A DNA stretch of 64,000 bases from Ulota crispa (GCA_963920765.1 OY987242.1:34868002-34932001), one strand, 5' to 3'. Shown: positions 1 to 11,682, counted from the first letter of the stretch. Notes: generated by a model from the sequence alone, not told the origin. Translations and numbers: made by a program.

Positions 1-2734
1 GATCTTCTCACCTCATAGGATCTCCACTCACTAGTGAATAGTTTTTGTTCCCTTGCACGCACAAAATCTAAGACACCCATCAGTTTGCAAAAGTTTCTAC
101 GAGAGAAGTTTTGGGGTTTGAGGACGCACGTGAATGAGCCGTAAGAAGCCACTAAGATGAGTTTCTGAAGTTCACTCCTCATGTGAATCACGTTAGGAGT
201 GAAGTCCAGAAGTGAGTCACGTCACTGTTCACTAGTGAATTCACAAAGGTAAATCGCGACGTGAGTCATCTAAAAAAGTTTAAGTTTGAAGCCCCCTAAT
301 GAGACCACAAAATTGTTGTTCATCTTGTTATGTTAGGGAAGTGACTACTTTGTCTAAGGAAATTATTAAAGTGACTAAAGTACTTTTAAAGTGCATATTA
401 TATCATTTGCTCAAAATGACAAAACAATGAGGAGAGGTGGCAATTTCTTCACCACAATTTGAAGTGGCCAAGGGTAAACTTCCATGGTGATCCATAATTG
501 TAAAACTTAGGAAAGACAAACAAGTTTGCAATGTAGAATTGTTTGTGGTTTTTGGGTTTTCCCACTGGAAAACTAGCGTGAAATTTTGCTCTAAATGTGG
601 GCAAAACTCAAATCCCATTTTGTTGAGGTGTCTTTCCATTTTCCAAGAAGTAGTCATATTGATAGTAGGGTTTTTTTTTCTTCTAGTGTTTAAATGCCAG
701 ATTTTACTTTTTGAGATTCCAAATAAGCATTTGGACTTGTATCCCTCTAAAATTCCTCCTCTCATGTGAGAGCACGGAGAGAATTATTGTTCAGCAAGAG
801 TGCAAAAAAAAATAGCTGATTGTTAGTGTCTTGAACTTTGTCATTTTTAATGGAATATACTTGATTTGGTTTATTGATCATTTATAAAATCTCACTACAT
901 TTGGTAAAAATATGGTTGATTTTGATTTGTGTGTTGCACAAGTAATTTAGCTAATTGTCTCCATAACTTGATTCAATTGAATCCTAATCAAAAAAATTAT
1001 TTAGCTTTTGGCTAAAATTTGTTCAAAAAACATTCTATGAGTTTTGGTGATAAAGAGAACGGTGCAAAATCAATGACCTGACTACAATTTTGATAAATAA
1101 TTTGTGCAAAGAATATTACAAACCTATATTTTTTGGAATTGTAAGGGACTTTTCTTGTAATTAGAAAAATTCATACATTGTTTTTACTAGCATGTAATCA
1201 AGGTTTTTTACTTCTAAACTACAAATAATTATGAATGGAGTTTTGCAACATTGCAATGATATTTTATCGTCATTGTATGTTACAGTGACATTAAAAAGTA
1301 CTAGAAGTTGCTAGAAATAAAAGAAGGTGGTCTAAAATCCCTTTTTTCACCTCAGAAGGTAAATAATAAAAAACAAAAAAAAGCAAATTTTCATTTGAAT
1401 TCATCTATTTTCTCAAGTTTGATGCAAAGCCAAATTTTAAGCCCATAATCATGAAATCCAAACTACCTAGTTTTATGAAAAACAAGTAGCTTTGCTACTA
1501 CGGTAGTGAGTCTATTTTACTAGAGTCTAGCATCCTATGGCACTGGTTGACTATTTTGAATAACAACCAACTCTTGTAGCTTTTCTTAACACAAGAACTT
1601 CCTTCTTGATTGAAAACCAATAATTCTAGTGTGCTATCATCGATGATTGAAAATTCAACAAAATTAAGCTTTGATAAAAAACAGCATGAGGATACTTAAA
1701 TAAATTCACTTAAAATAGTACAATTTGTGTCGTCATCATCATAAGAAGTATCTAGCAAAGAACTGAACTCACATTCTCAACACACCTTGGAGTGAGCCAA
1801 ATACAGAACTTTTAAGCGGAGGGAAAAACTCAAGGTGAAACCACAGAGCTCCATGCTTACTTGATAGAGTTTCATTCTTGTAGACTTTCTTCTTTGGCCA
1901 ACATTTACATAACTCTAGAATCCAAATCACACAATTTTACAACTGTATAGTACTTTCAAAAGGCACCCTAAAATACATATTTATCTCATGTGGTGAAAAA
2001 AAAAACAGACCGCGTGACCCTCCTCAAGTAAACGTGGCTTGGTATTAATACAATCGCAATTTAAAACCACTATAATAGCAAAAAAAATTTGAAAAGACTT
2101 GGTATCATAACACTAAAACCACACTGCTGAGAGGTTCTTTTTCATTACTTCCTCTCCAAGGTACTGGAAGACCAAACAATTCAACTACCAAATTGTACAT
2201 TAGGAATCTGTGGCAGAAGGTAGTTGAAGTCTCAACAAACAAATCAAGGAAGTGTGATACAGTAGTTATCACCAAAGCTCAAGGGAAGATCTTACAAAGA
2301 TAGTGACTTTTTGCAGCTATAGTAAACCTGTCTTTACGCCACTCGAATGTCATTACAAATTCTGTCATGACTCCCATATAATGAAACCCTAAATCACAGC
2401 ACACTGTGCTGAATGCAAGCAGCACAATAGTGCTCATTGTATCGAACCTCTGTGCAACAATAGCAAATCTTTTCCTTAAAAGGAGGGATTTTGAAAATAA
2501 GATCCACTTGTTTAAATCCCGGCCTTGCAGAACAAAAAAAACACGACATTTCGAGCTATTCAGAAGATCTTCAGACCGCAAGGATATTTGACCTAAGAGA
2601 CACCGTGTAATTAACAAGTACTGCCCTCGGTCAGAACATGGTAACCGGATACGCGCACTCACAGAGAGAACCCTAAACACTAAACCCTAATCCTAAATTT
2701 GCATTGAGGTCAAATTTCGGCAATGCTGCAACCT
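1..2734. other. AT-rich intergenic DNA, no gene seen
   Basis: I see no recognisable protein, RNA gene or complete transposon. Open frames here are short, lack known motifs and are what AT-rich DNA gives by chance. The first 300 bases hold several scattered pieces like CACTAGTGAAT and GTGAGTCACGT, but no regular repeat unit. A cluster of telo-box-like AACCCTAA motifs lies at about 2669-2692, just beyond the stop codon of the mL54 gene. Confidence 0.6.
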
Positions 2735-3124
2735 CTACTTCTTCGCTTTCGAACTGTTGTTCTCTTTAATCCTGCGCCGATTATCGAGCTTCAGCAACCG
2801 AATGACCTCAGTGTCGCCCATAGTCTCGGGCTTCTTCCGCTGGAGCTCACTGAGCGCGGGCTTCTTATCAAGCAAGTGGGACAGCCAGTCCGCGTACTCG
2901 CCATCAGCGAGAATGGGCGGATCAGAGCCATCCTTCTTGATGTTCGCTCCCAAAACGGCCTTCTCTCGCAACTCCTTGGCCACCACGGGCACCACAGGTC
3001 CCTCGGCTGCTCGTCCCTTCTTCGCCTTCGCCGCAGCTCCACCCTTCGCTGACGACCCCGCAGCTCGCACTCGGGAGCTCCCTTGCAGCGCTCGCGCGCG
3101 CGCACCAGCCATCCCCAACATCAT
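2735..3124 (-). CDS. MRPL54: mitochondrial large ribosomal subunit protein mL54
   Basis: This is an intronless gene of 129 codons plus stop. It encodes mL54 (MRPL54, yeast Mrpl37 family), a small protein of the mitochondrial large ribosomal subunit. The diagnostic C-terminal block is present: VLGANIKKDG, then EYADWLSHLLDKKPALSEL, and a basic end KLDNRRRIKENNSSKAKK. This is the conserved core of plant and fungal mL54. The first about 55 residues are rich in Ala, Arg, Ser and Lys with almost no acidic residues, as expected of a mitochondrial presequence. The open frame runs further upstream, but the first ATG is at 3122-3124. A second ATG follows at once and a third lies at 3110-3112, so the start could be a few codons later. 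The next gene is over 3 kb away. Identity is confident from the core motif; the exact start is less certain. Confidence 0.88.
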   Translation of the reverse strand: MMLGMAGARARALQGSSRVRAAGSSAKGGAAAKAKKGRAAEGPVVPVVAKELREKAVLGANIKKDGSDPPILADGEYADWLSHLLDKKPALSELQRKKPETMGDTEVIRLLKLDNRRRIKENNSSKAKK

Positions 3125-3485
3125 CGTCTCTTTCTCCCCTAATTTTAGCAAAGCACCCCGCCCCGCACTCAAATCTTCAGCATTTCAGGTCCCGTGAAGG
3201 TCCAATGGCTCAGTGCCAATCGCTCCTCGACAATCTGCGCAAATCCAACGCAATGAACGCTCCAGATGTGTGTGCGCAACGCCCGAATGATTGCGCTGAA
3301 TCCCTGCTCCTTGATTCTGAATACAGTACTTGATAAACCCCGGGAGAACCAACTGAGAGGAAGATCGAAGAGCCTACGGATGAATGATACTCTAGATGTT
3401 AATCATCCTTTCAATGGTATCCGACACTACATTCGTCACTGTAGTCAGCTGAAGATTTGATAACTGAAAGTTTCTTAAAATATTA
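3125..3485. other. 5' flank of the mL54 gene
   Basis: This GC-richer stretch runs upstream of mL54 and probably holds its leader and promoter. The 195-nt open frame on the plus strand at 3266 has no recognisable motif. I see no other gene. Confidence 0.4.
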
Positions 3486-3721
3486 TTAACCCCTGAACGG
3501 CCCGAAAGCCCTTTGCGCGCGGCTGTATGTACGGTCATATGTATAGATATATTTGAGTTGCTCTAAAGGCTTTTCAAAAAAAATTATGTACCCATCATCA
3601 TACAATTTTTTAACATGTATGGTTGTGATATTTAATTTTAAACCAATTCCAACTTCTGAATATTGCTTGCGATCGTATTTGGTACCGTATCTCCAAAGTC
3701 CAAGGGTAATTTAGGGGTTAA
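3486..3721. mobile_element. short TTAA-flanked MITE
   Basis: A 236-bp element begins TTAACCCCTGAACGG and ends TTTAGGGGTTAA, so its ends are inverted and both carry TTAA. It has no coding capacity. It lies end to end with a second, different TTAA element that begins one base later. Confidence 0.6.
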
Positions 3722-3722
3722 C

Positions 3723-4073
3723 TTAACCCTTAAACATGGAGGAGGACAAAAAACGTCTTTCTGTAAACAAGAATAAAGTCATTTTCATTTGATTTTTTTC
3801 AGAAGTGATCATAAACACATGGTTCATCATGGAAGGTAAAAAATTATCTTATTAGATGCACTCATATTATTTAGATAATTCAAATTGTGAGAAGGTTGAG
3901 AGACATGGTTTAAGGTCCTAAGTTGCCCTTCTTGCAATTTTCATGAAAGTACCATGCATTGTTGATTTCTGCAACTTTAAAAAACATTATTGTAATTGTT
4001 GGGCACTCCAGAATATTGTTGAAACACTATAGCCGAGTTGGTCATAGTGACTGGCCCGGCGTTTAAGGATTAA
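3723..4073. mobile_element. TTAA-flanked MITE, empty-site paralogue of 30116-30775
   Basis: A 351-bp element begins TTAACCCTTAAACATGG and ends CGTTTAAGGATTAA. Its interior matches 30116-30775 over most of its length (shared blocks such as TGATCATAAACACATG, AAATTGTGAGAA and TTGCAATTTTCATGA). The 30116 copy is interrupted by a foldback element and this one is not, so this copy records the pre-insertion state. No coding region is seen. Confidence 0.65.
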
Positions 4074-4236
4074 TAGTATGAAAATAAAATAGCTGAACAA
4101 CAATAAAATATTAACAATAAATGTATTAATATTTTAGTGCAAGGTGGTTTAGGTTATTGAAAGCTAGGGTTTGAAATGCCTAAATACAAAATTAGAACAT
4201 TCCTTTTATAAATACAATTTAATGCTTATATTTATA

Positions 4237-4646
4237 GGGAATAGCTAAAACAACACCCAAAATTGCTAAAGCAACACCCCAAGGTGTACTTTGAGCATAA
4301 AATGTGAGAATTCAATACTAACTTTTTTGTTTTGGATTAAAACATTTGTTTCACCTCTATCATTCCAAGGCTACTTCCAAAAAAATTGGAGGTGCTTGAA
4401 TTTGAATTTGAAAATATAGGACTTTTGAATTACATTAAGCAAAAATACATTAAAAAAAGTAGCAATTCTATGATAAAGGTTCACTAAAAATTTGCATTTG
4501 TTCTTCTTTCTTTCAGGGAGGTGATAATGCCAAGATTAAATGAATGATGGACCACTTAGATTAAAAAGATTTTTATTTAGATTCTCACATTGAGTGCTCA
4601 AAGGGGTATCGCTTTAGCAATTTTGGGTGTCGCTTTAGCAATTCCC
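4237..4646. mobile_element. hAT-like MITE with 8-bp target duplication
   Basis: A 410-bp element has long terminal inverted repeats of about 45-55 bp. The left end starts GGGAATAGCTAAAAC and the right end, reverse-complemented, starts GGGAATTGCTAAAGC. Within each arm the phrase ATTGCTAAAGC recurs. It is flanked by an exact 8-bp direct repeat TATTTATA (4229-4236 and 4647-4654), the size hAT transposases leave. It encodes nothing. Confidence 0.7.
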
Positions 4647-4769
4647 TATTTATATTGCATTCATTATATATGCTAGACTTTGACATTAGAAGCCCGCATT
4701 CATATTGACTTCACTTTTTTTCCTTTGTGTATAACTTTAACCTACTTATACCAAAAATATTTCAGCTAA

Positions 4770-5677
4770 TTAATCCCTAAATGCCCAAGGGTGTTTTTCT
4801 AGTTTTTGGAAGCTAGTTTTGAAGTTTTTGAATTGTCCTTGTAAGATCATTGTTAAACATCACAACAAAATTGTGACCGTTGAATCTTGAACTTCAAGGT
4901 TTCTAGATGGCACTACCCAAAAAGAATCCAAAATGGCCGCCTTGATTCTAAGATATTTGTGATTGAATGATGATGAGTATGGATTTTTTTGCTTTTTTTG
5001 GAGCTGCCCTAAATTTCTAAAGCAAATTGGCAATTTTTGGATACAAAATTGAGAAACAACCACTTAGGATGCTTTAGTGTTTATTGTTGTTACTTCAAAA
5101 CCAGTGGCCCCTCTTCCAAATTCATGACCACAATTTCACAAATGAGCCTACAACACACCTGTCAAAACACAACCATCTAATACAAAGAATTTTTTAGCTT
5201 CAATTATTGACTAAAAATCATTATGAATTAAAGAAAATTCAACAGTGAAAGGATTCTAATTTCTATAACAAAGACATTCCAAGTGAAATTAGTCCAAAAG
5301 CACTTTTAGATTTTGTTAGATGTCAAAATTTTAGTGAAAAGGCCCTCATTGCCCAAGGGAGTGCCCAAGGGAAATCTTCACCTTTTGCTCAACTTGATGC
5401 CCATCTTTTCAATGTGGCAACTTCTCATAGGCTTTGTGACACTATTCACGACACTATTCATGACAGAAAATGTATGCTTGTAGTTAACCTTCCACCAAAA
5501 ACAAACGGAATAAGATATGGAGGAAGTTGAATTTGAACAACAAAGCTAACTTCAGAGTGCAACTTTTCCAAAAAGAAAAACCTCAAAATAATAAAATCTG
5601 TGCCTTTGACAGGGTTTCAAAGTGTTTTGAAATTTTTTGGACACTAGAATCTGGTGCCTTAGGCATTTAGGGGTTAA
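4770..5677. mobile_element. 0.9-kb TTAA-flanked inverted-repeat element
   Basis: The left end reads TTAATCCCTAAATGCC and the right end GGCATTTAGGGGTTAA, giving terminal inverted repeats of about 16 bp with TTAA at both outer edges. The interior is AT-rich and shows no transposase. It belongs with the other TTAA-ended elements of this window by its termini only. Confidence 0.55.
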
Positions 5678-6480
5678 GGTCCTCTTTACACTTTGTGAAA
5701 AGATCATAGACAACCAAGTTTGGCAAATGATAGCCTTGAAAACAAGAAGACTATGAAAGTTTACTTTACAGCACAAAGTTTTAGTCCAAGAGACCAAGCA
5801 AAGAGAAATGATGTGTTTTTGAGTGGCAATACACATGCACCAACGTCCGTTTCCCCAAATTTCGCACTAGAACAATCTCTCCCTTGCTTTAGCATGACCC
5901 AAATTCTTAAGAACTCTTGCACTAAATGGACACAACCAACCATCTCTATTTTTGTAATACTTCCCCAAGAAACATATTGAAATTATCAATAGTTCATTTT
6001 GTGACACCTTCTCACTTTACACTACATTGAAAAAAACATGACCTCCAAAAGCCACTCTTTCAAGAACACACCATAAACTTGAAGCCCTACTCTCCACAGC
6101 CTCCCATTCCAAGTGCAAAAGAGAGCATACATCGCAAGACCATGTCAAAATAACTGAAGATGATCCAGCCTACAACAGCCTGTTTCAACAAGGTCTCAAA
6201 CCATACAACATCACACACGACATCTCTGAATAAAATCCAAAAAACTCCATAAGGTACAGAATCTACACACAAACTCCTTAGTTTAATTTGAGATTTCATT
6301 CTGAGAACAACACTACCAATACATAGTGAGCAAATCAAAACCTATTATAATTGGGCAATAGTAATTGCAAGATCGGTATTTCCTCATTATCATAAGGGAT
6401 ACCTGCTGTAAACTCAGCCAATTAAGCCGAATGAAAACTAGTTCAGTAAACCTAATCTCTTCAACACGAAGGCAAAGCCA
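5678..6480. other. intergenic, no feature seen
   Basis: This is the AT-rich 3' flank of the PPR gene. Open frames up to 94 codons occur but have no recognisable motif and no splice-coherent neighbours. Confidence 0.5.
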
Positions 6481-6680
6481 GCTTGCTGTTAAAAAAAACA
6501 AACAATGGAGTTCTCTGATTACTTACTAAAAATGTAACAAAGAACTAATCCAAAATGTCGAAGTAGGTCTAGAACTACCTGGAGCTTGCTGTGAAAATAC
6601 AAACAATAGACTTCTTTGATTACTTACTTTAAAATGTAAAAATGAACTAGTTCAAGGTGCCGAAGTAGTCTAGAACTTCC
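6481..6680. repeat. tandem duplication of the 3' end of the PPR gene
   Basis: Two copies of a roughly 100-bp unit lie head to tail (6481-6573 and 6584-6680). The right copy contains the real last codons and TAG of the PPR gene. The left copy lies in the 3' flank, carries a diverged version of the same codons and has a one-base insertion that shifts the frame. The duplication therefore copied the gene's last codons together with its early 3' UTR. Confidence 0.65.
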
Positions 6681-9514
6681 TCCTTGTGTGCACTGGTTTG
6701 ACAGGCATCCATGAGAGCTGCTCTGGACCTTTGGTCAACAGCGCAGCCACAGTCTACCATCATCCGAAACCAAGCCAGAGCATCCTCAAATTTCCCCTGC
6801 TGACCAAACGTTCGCACCAAAAGGGTGAAGATGGTGGCATTGGGCTTGATGGCACTCTCCTTCAATTCTTCAAAGGTTCGCAGCAGCGCAGGTGTGTCGT
6901 GCACACTCGTGTACCCCAGCATGAGAGTTCCGTATGTCACGACATTCGGTTCCACCCCCGCCTGTTTCATCCTCTTCATCAACTGCTCTGCCTTCTTCAT
7001 GTTTCCGGAGTTCGCATACGCCGCCAAGAGCGTTGTGTATGAATGCACGTCAGGCCGGCACCTGCACACCAGTCAGGAAGAATATGAAGTTTTTATCACA
7101 GCAAGGCTTCATGCTTCGGCCTTTTTACAGAAAAAGTCAAGTTTTCTAACCAAAAAGGTCAGAATGTTCCACACATCAGAAGATGAGAAAGAAAGGAGTG
7201 TCGTACCTGTCTTGTCCCATCTTCTTAAAAAGGTTCTCTGCTCCTTCCACTTCTTTGCATCTTGCATAGGCGTCTAAGAGGGTGTTGTATGCTGTTCTCG
7301 AAGGCCTGCACAAAAAAAGATAGGTCAATGACCGCTTCCTTATATATAGAAATTGAAATGAACCATTTCGGAAGCTTGAGGTAACAAGTTCCCACCAGTA
7401 AAAAGAAGAATTCATATCCTACATGCTATGAAATTACGACTTGGTTGTCATAACTCTCAATACATGTTTCTATTATCTAAGAGCAATTTCTAGCTGTTAG
7501 CTTAAGCAGTGGATGTAGATAAGGAAGCAGTTCTGCCAGGCATGAATAAAGCAAACTTGGAGGGTAAGCTTGGTGCTTTACCTTACACCAGACGCTACCA
7601 TTTCACGAAATACAGCTTGCGCTTCTTCGACACGTTTAGCCTTGGAGTACGCATTAATGAGCCCAGTATACGTTATAACGTCAGGCTTGATTTTGGCAGC
7701 TTGCATCTGGAAGAAACATAGAGCAATGTGTTACAAAAGTAGTCCTTGTCAACTTCCTATTCAGGAGGACCTGTGCAACTCTACATCACTCTGCAATGAC
7801 GATACATCCCTTTGAAGTACACACAAACAACATGTAGAGAACGACAAGCCAGGGCAGATCATTGAGAAGAAATGTAAAAAAATCTATCTAAGACATACAT
7901 GTCGCAAACAAGCCTCGGCATCTGCAACGGTCCTCTGGAAAGCCATCAAGCTGTTGAAAGTAACTGCTGTCATAGGAACGCCTGAAGCTTTCATCCGTCG
8001 AAACAGAGCCTGTTGCTCTGAGAGCTTCCCAGCCTTGCCAAACGTGTGCATCATCAGATTGTACAAGCGCGCATCTGGTTTTGCCTCGTCCTTCTCGCCC
8101 ATGCTTTTGAAAATCCTCTCCGCGTCGTTGTACCGCTCAGCCTGGAAGCGCCAGAGTTTAATGACAACAACTGTGAGCTATACCCCGTTTTTTAGAGTAA
8201 GACACACAATTTGGTTTAGGGCAATAGTGCTTTGAACTAAGCAGTATGCAAATTTTTTGTATGAGATACGTCCACTGCAAGAAAAAGCCTTGTCATTGAC
8301 TCGGGTTGAAGTACCTTGCAGAGTGCGCCGATGTATACGTGGTAAGTAACCTCTGTAGGAGAAGGGCCTGTTTCTACCATTTCTCTGTAAATTGACTCAG
8401 CCCGCACAAAATTGTCTGCCCGTGCATGAGCTTCAAGGAGCGACGTAAAACAGGCTACATTTGGTTCCAACCCGGCCTCACGCATCTCCGTGAGACTTGA
8501 CTCGGCGTTTACTGGTTGGCCCAGCTTTCCATAGGCAGCAATCATCAAATTGAAATCCTGAATGCCGAAACTCCACCAATCCTGCTCCTTCAACCATACT
8601 AAAACCTGCACATAAATGTCCAGAATTAGCGCATCAGCTCTCTCAAGTCACAACAACAGAAAGCTAGCCAGTGTAAAATCGAGTAATTGCCAAAGAATCG
8701 AACACTAGCTCAACACGAAAACTGCACGAATCTAATGCGTAGTAACTTGACTTTTTCAATTTAATGGGGAGGGTATTTTGTGGTGAACTAAACCCTAAAA
8801 TCCATACCGGAGTGCCACTATGTCATTTTAGTGGTGAATTCTGGAAGTTTTAAGTAAGGAACTGAAAGTATGGAATGGTTGGTTTGAACAAAGGCTTACC
8901 TCGAGAACCAAAGCCCATTTGTTGAGCTGTCGTAGTCTAATAAGCGTTCCTAAAACATCACTCTTGACAATTTTGCCATTTTCTTTCAGAGTACTCAATA
9001 TTGCAACTGCTGAGCCTGAAACTTCGATTTCCTTCATCATTCTTTCCCATTTCAATTGTTTCCTAGCTACCTTAGACAATGGCTCTCCTGCGCACTTCTT
9101 CGTTTCTACAACAACGTCCGCCACAACCTGCGCAACCACCTTCAAAGCTTGCCTTGGAGAGACATCCTTCTGCTTCAGGAACACATGTTTGCAATGACGC
9201 GTGCTCAGAGATTTATTCTTCTCCACTGGCTGGCATCCATCAAGCCTGCACAAGAATGAGATGAATCAATTCACCTTTCCAGCATAAATGCTAGCACACA
9301 GTCTCATATTCATAAGTAGAAAACTCACCCTCCAGGTATTCTAGGTAACCCTAAAATTACCAAGGTTTATGCTAAATTTTATAGTCATGTTACAATTGGC
9401 AGGGTTTAACACCTCCCCGGGATAGAATATCCCCAGAACGATAAAACCATGAACCACATGCAATTTATGGGAGAATCTTTACCTCGCTTGCAGTCGTAAA
9501 TGCAAGGTCGCCAT
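6647..9514 (-). CDS. organellar P-class pentatricopeptide repeat protein (PPR287-like)
   Basis: Seven coding exons, in order of transcription: 9483-9514, 8900-9245, 8315-8605, 7899-8141, 7582-7706, 7207-7305, 6647-7061. All junctions are GT-AG and phase closes to 516 aa. From about residue 130 to the end run roughly ten 35-residue PPR motifs, for example DVITYTGLINAYSKAKRVEE, DVHSYTTLLAAYANSGNMKK and NVVTYGTLMLGY. No E, DYW or SMR domain follows, so it is P-class and expected to bind organellar RNA rather than edit it. The short basic N-terminus (MATLHLRLQAR) starts a likely plastid targeting peptide. Length and C-terminal sequence resemble Arabidopsis AT3G59040 (PPR287), needed for chloroplast function; orthology is inferred from memory. 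The divergent neighbour begins within 420 bp of its start. Confidence 0.87.
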
Positions 9515-9932
9515 GGCCTCAAATCTGCAAAACCCACGATGTCGTGTGAGAAATAACCACTAGATAAACCCTAATATGCTTAAACCCTTCAACAAACTTT
9601 CGGAAATTTACACTCACAGTCGAGGTTGAATCCATGATTACGACACTTCTGGTTAATTTTCTTTCAGAAATTGTCAGCAAAGTGGAGTGCTGCTATAGAG
9701 ACACCCCATTTTATGTTATGTGGAGAAATTCTATTTAAAAATACATATACATTTCAAGATGACGTGTCATCTGAGCAGCACTCATCTTTCTCATTCTGTG
9801 AAATGCTCATAGCGAAATCTTGAATGCAGCAATTCTTGACAACTACCATGAACGAAAATGTTTGCCAATCAGGATGAGAGAGGAGCGTGAAAGCTTACAC
9901 ACAAAAATAAAAAATTAATCCGAGCTAAAACA
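9515..9932. promoter_or_regulatory. upstream region of the PPR gene
   Basis: This stretch holds the 5' leader and presumably the promoter of the PPR gene. A GC-richer block on the opposite strand begins at its far side, so it could serve as a two-way promoter. No specific motif was identified. Confidence 0.35.
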
Positions 9933-10127
9933 GTGAATGAGCAAGAGGAGGCGAGCTCTTCACCGTCGTCGTCGACTTCCGTGCCTCCCAACACATGGTC
10001 TCTTCAGCAAAACCCACAAGAATTTTGGGGTGATTTCTTTGCTGTCGTCAGAGGCACCAGCAGTGCTGTAGTAACACCATATTGTTACGGGATGAGATGC
10101 TCAAAATCCAGGACAGACACGGGAATG
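9933..10127 (+). other. possible orphan first exon
   Basis: This GC-rich stretch stays open for 65 codons and ends at a strong splice donor (ATG|GTAAGC at 10127/10128). The peptide has a Ser/Pro-rich start followed by the aromatic segment NTWSLQQNPQEFWGDFFAV. I do not recognise a family. The frame opens with GTG, and an ATG nearby at 9935 is in a different frame, so the reading is unsure. I could not find a second exon downstream. It may be a small gene with later exons I failed to see, or a non-coding first exon. Confidence 0.22.
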
Positions 10128-10953
10128 GTAAGCTAAAAGTAACGAAAACCAGGAGCTGAGAATACGGAATGATTGATTGACTTGTCAGTGTGAGTGGGTG
10201 CTTCGGAAATCGAAATGAGAGAATTGTTTGGTTTGTGTGGGGAGAGAGAAGAGGAGCTCTGTCACGAGATTGATTGCGAGTGACGAGATGGTCGGTTGGC
10301 GGAGGAGGGACAAATGGTGTCGCCGGGGAAGTGGAGAAGAGAGCCCCAAGTGTGAAGGAGAGGGACACGAGAGGATAAGAGAGACGATGTTCCCCTTGTT
10401 CGCTCTTACTTTCTCTTGTTCCCCGATAAAAACCAAACCAAACCTTTGATGCAGGGTTTAATTTTTGTTTTTGCCAGGGTAGAGCGACCAGCACCCCAGA
10501 ATGCAGGCAGGTAAGGAAAATTTGGATATAACTAGAAAAATTGAATCATAAGCAAAAGTTCATCCAAATTGCTACTAGTATTATCTATTTTCATTCAAAA
10601 TTTGGTTAGTTGGGTTCTTGCTCAAGGAGGGATCTGGCAATTTCATCCAAGTTTTCACCAAAAATACTTAGTGTAGTGGTAGCTAGTGGGCTTTTGAGGT
10701 AAGGTTTTGGCAAAAATTTATCAGTAAATTAAGTGCTACTTTGATGGCTTGTCCTCTTTTGGAATAAGGTAAGGTAAGGGAGGAGGCTCATGAATGGAGC
10801 ATCTAAGGGCTGAAACTAAATTTTGCATAAGTGAAACTCCTTGAAATATTTTTCAATGAAGTTTTCTTGAAAGACAAGAAGAATTAGCTTCTGATCCAAG
10901 TTGTTTCATATTTGTGGAATTCGTTATGATATTTTGAAGTGGAAAGGTCATAG
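10128..10953. other. no gene seen
   Basis: The first 350 bases are GC-richer than the surroundings and the rest is AT-rich. Open frames on both strands overlap and show low-complexity Ser/Pro/Leu peptides. Nothing is recognisable. Confidence 0.4.
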
Positions 10954-11067
10954 GGCTCTAAAATGGAGCACCTCCTCAAATGTATATCATATGTACATTA
11001 TTGAAGGATTATGGAAAAAAAAATGTACAAATATAGTACATTTGAGGAGGTGCTCCATTTTAGAGCC
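10954..11067. repeat. short palindrome
   Basis: An almost perfect inverted repeat has arms of about 36 bp, starting GGCTCTAAAATGGAGCACC on the left and ending in its reverse complement on the right, around a 40-base AT-rich centre. It would fold into a hairpin. It could be a tiny foldback MITE; no target duplication is clear. Confidence 0.6.
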
Positions 11068-11164
11068 TACTCCAAATTAGAGCTTCCTACCTTAGTATGC
11101 TCTAAAATTGTCACTTTAAGGGCTAGTCTTTCTTTTTTGTTGGCTTTTCAAGACATGAAGTTTT

Positions 11165-11375
11165 TTTTTATCTATTTTTTAGACAGAGAGAAATGGACGT
11201 TAAATGTAACTCAATTTTTTTTCATAAATTTTGAAGTATAATTGAATTGTTGATGAATTTTCAAAGTATTCTGTATTTTTGTCTAATTTTCAGACAAAGA
11301 AAATAGATGCCAAATGTAACACAATTTTTTTCATATTTTTTGAAGCATTATTGAATTGTTGATGAATTTGCAAAG
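11165..11375. repeat. two-copy tandem duplication, about 115-bp unit
   Basis: The phrases TTTTCAGACA, AATGTAACTCAATTTTTTTC and TTGAATTGTTGATGAATTT recur in the same order about 115 bp apart with moderate divergence. There is no coding content. Confidence 0.5.
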
Positions 11376-11682
11376 CTTTTTATAGTAGGCACCTATTTGT
11401 GACTTGTAAGTCTCTCAAAATTTGTTCATTTGCAACTTGAAAAGGGATGAGGGGAAACCAAGGAGTATGATTGGCTTTTGCAATAGAATACATTTTTTCT
11501 TTTACGATTAAAGAGGTCCATTCAAGGACCAATTTATATCCATTCTTGAGCTAATTATAGGGAAGCTTTACATGTAAGGGTTGCAGTTTGAGCACATTAT
11601 CTTAGAAGCATTGGAAGGTCATAAGTGAGTCTAAACTTGATATGAAATATCACAACGGACAAGTATTGACAAAGGGCATTGT

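Noticed and set aside
403-765. A 120-codon minus-strand frame and an overlapping plus-strand frame
   Set aside because: Both lack motifs and neighbouring exons, and lie in AT-rich DNA where such frames are common by chance.
2279-2680. A 133-codon minus-strand frame just downstream of mL54
   Set aside because: It opens with GTG, follows the mL54 stop codon, and has no recognised domain. More likely 3' UTR and flank.
2723-3197. Overlapping plus-strand and second minus-strand frames across mL54
   Set aside because: These are other-frame readings of the GC-rich mL54 coding sequence. Only the frame from 3124 carries the mL54 motif.
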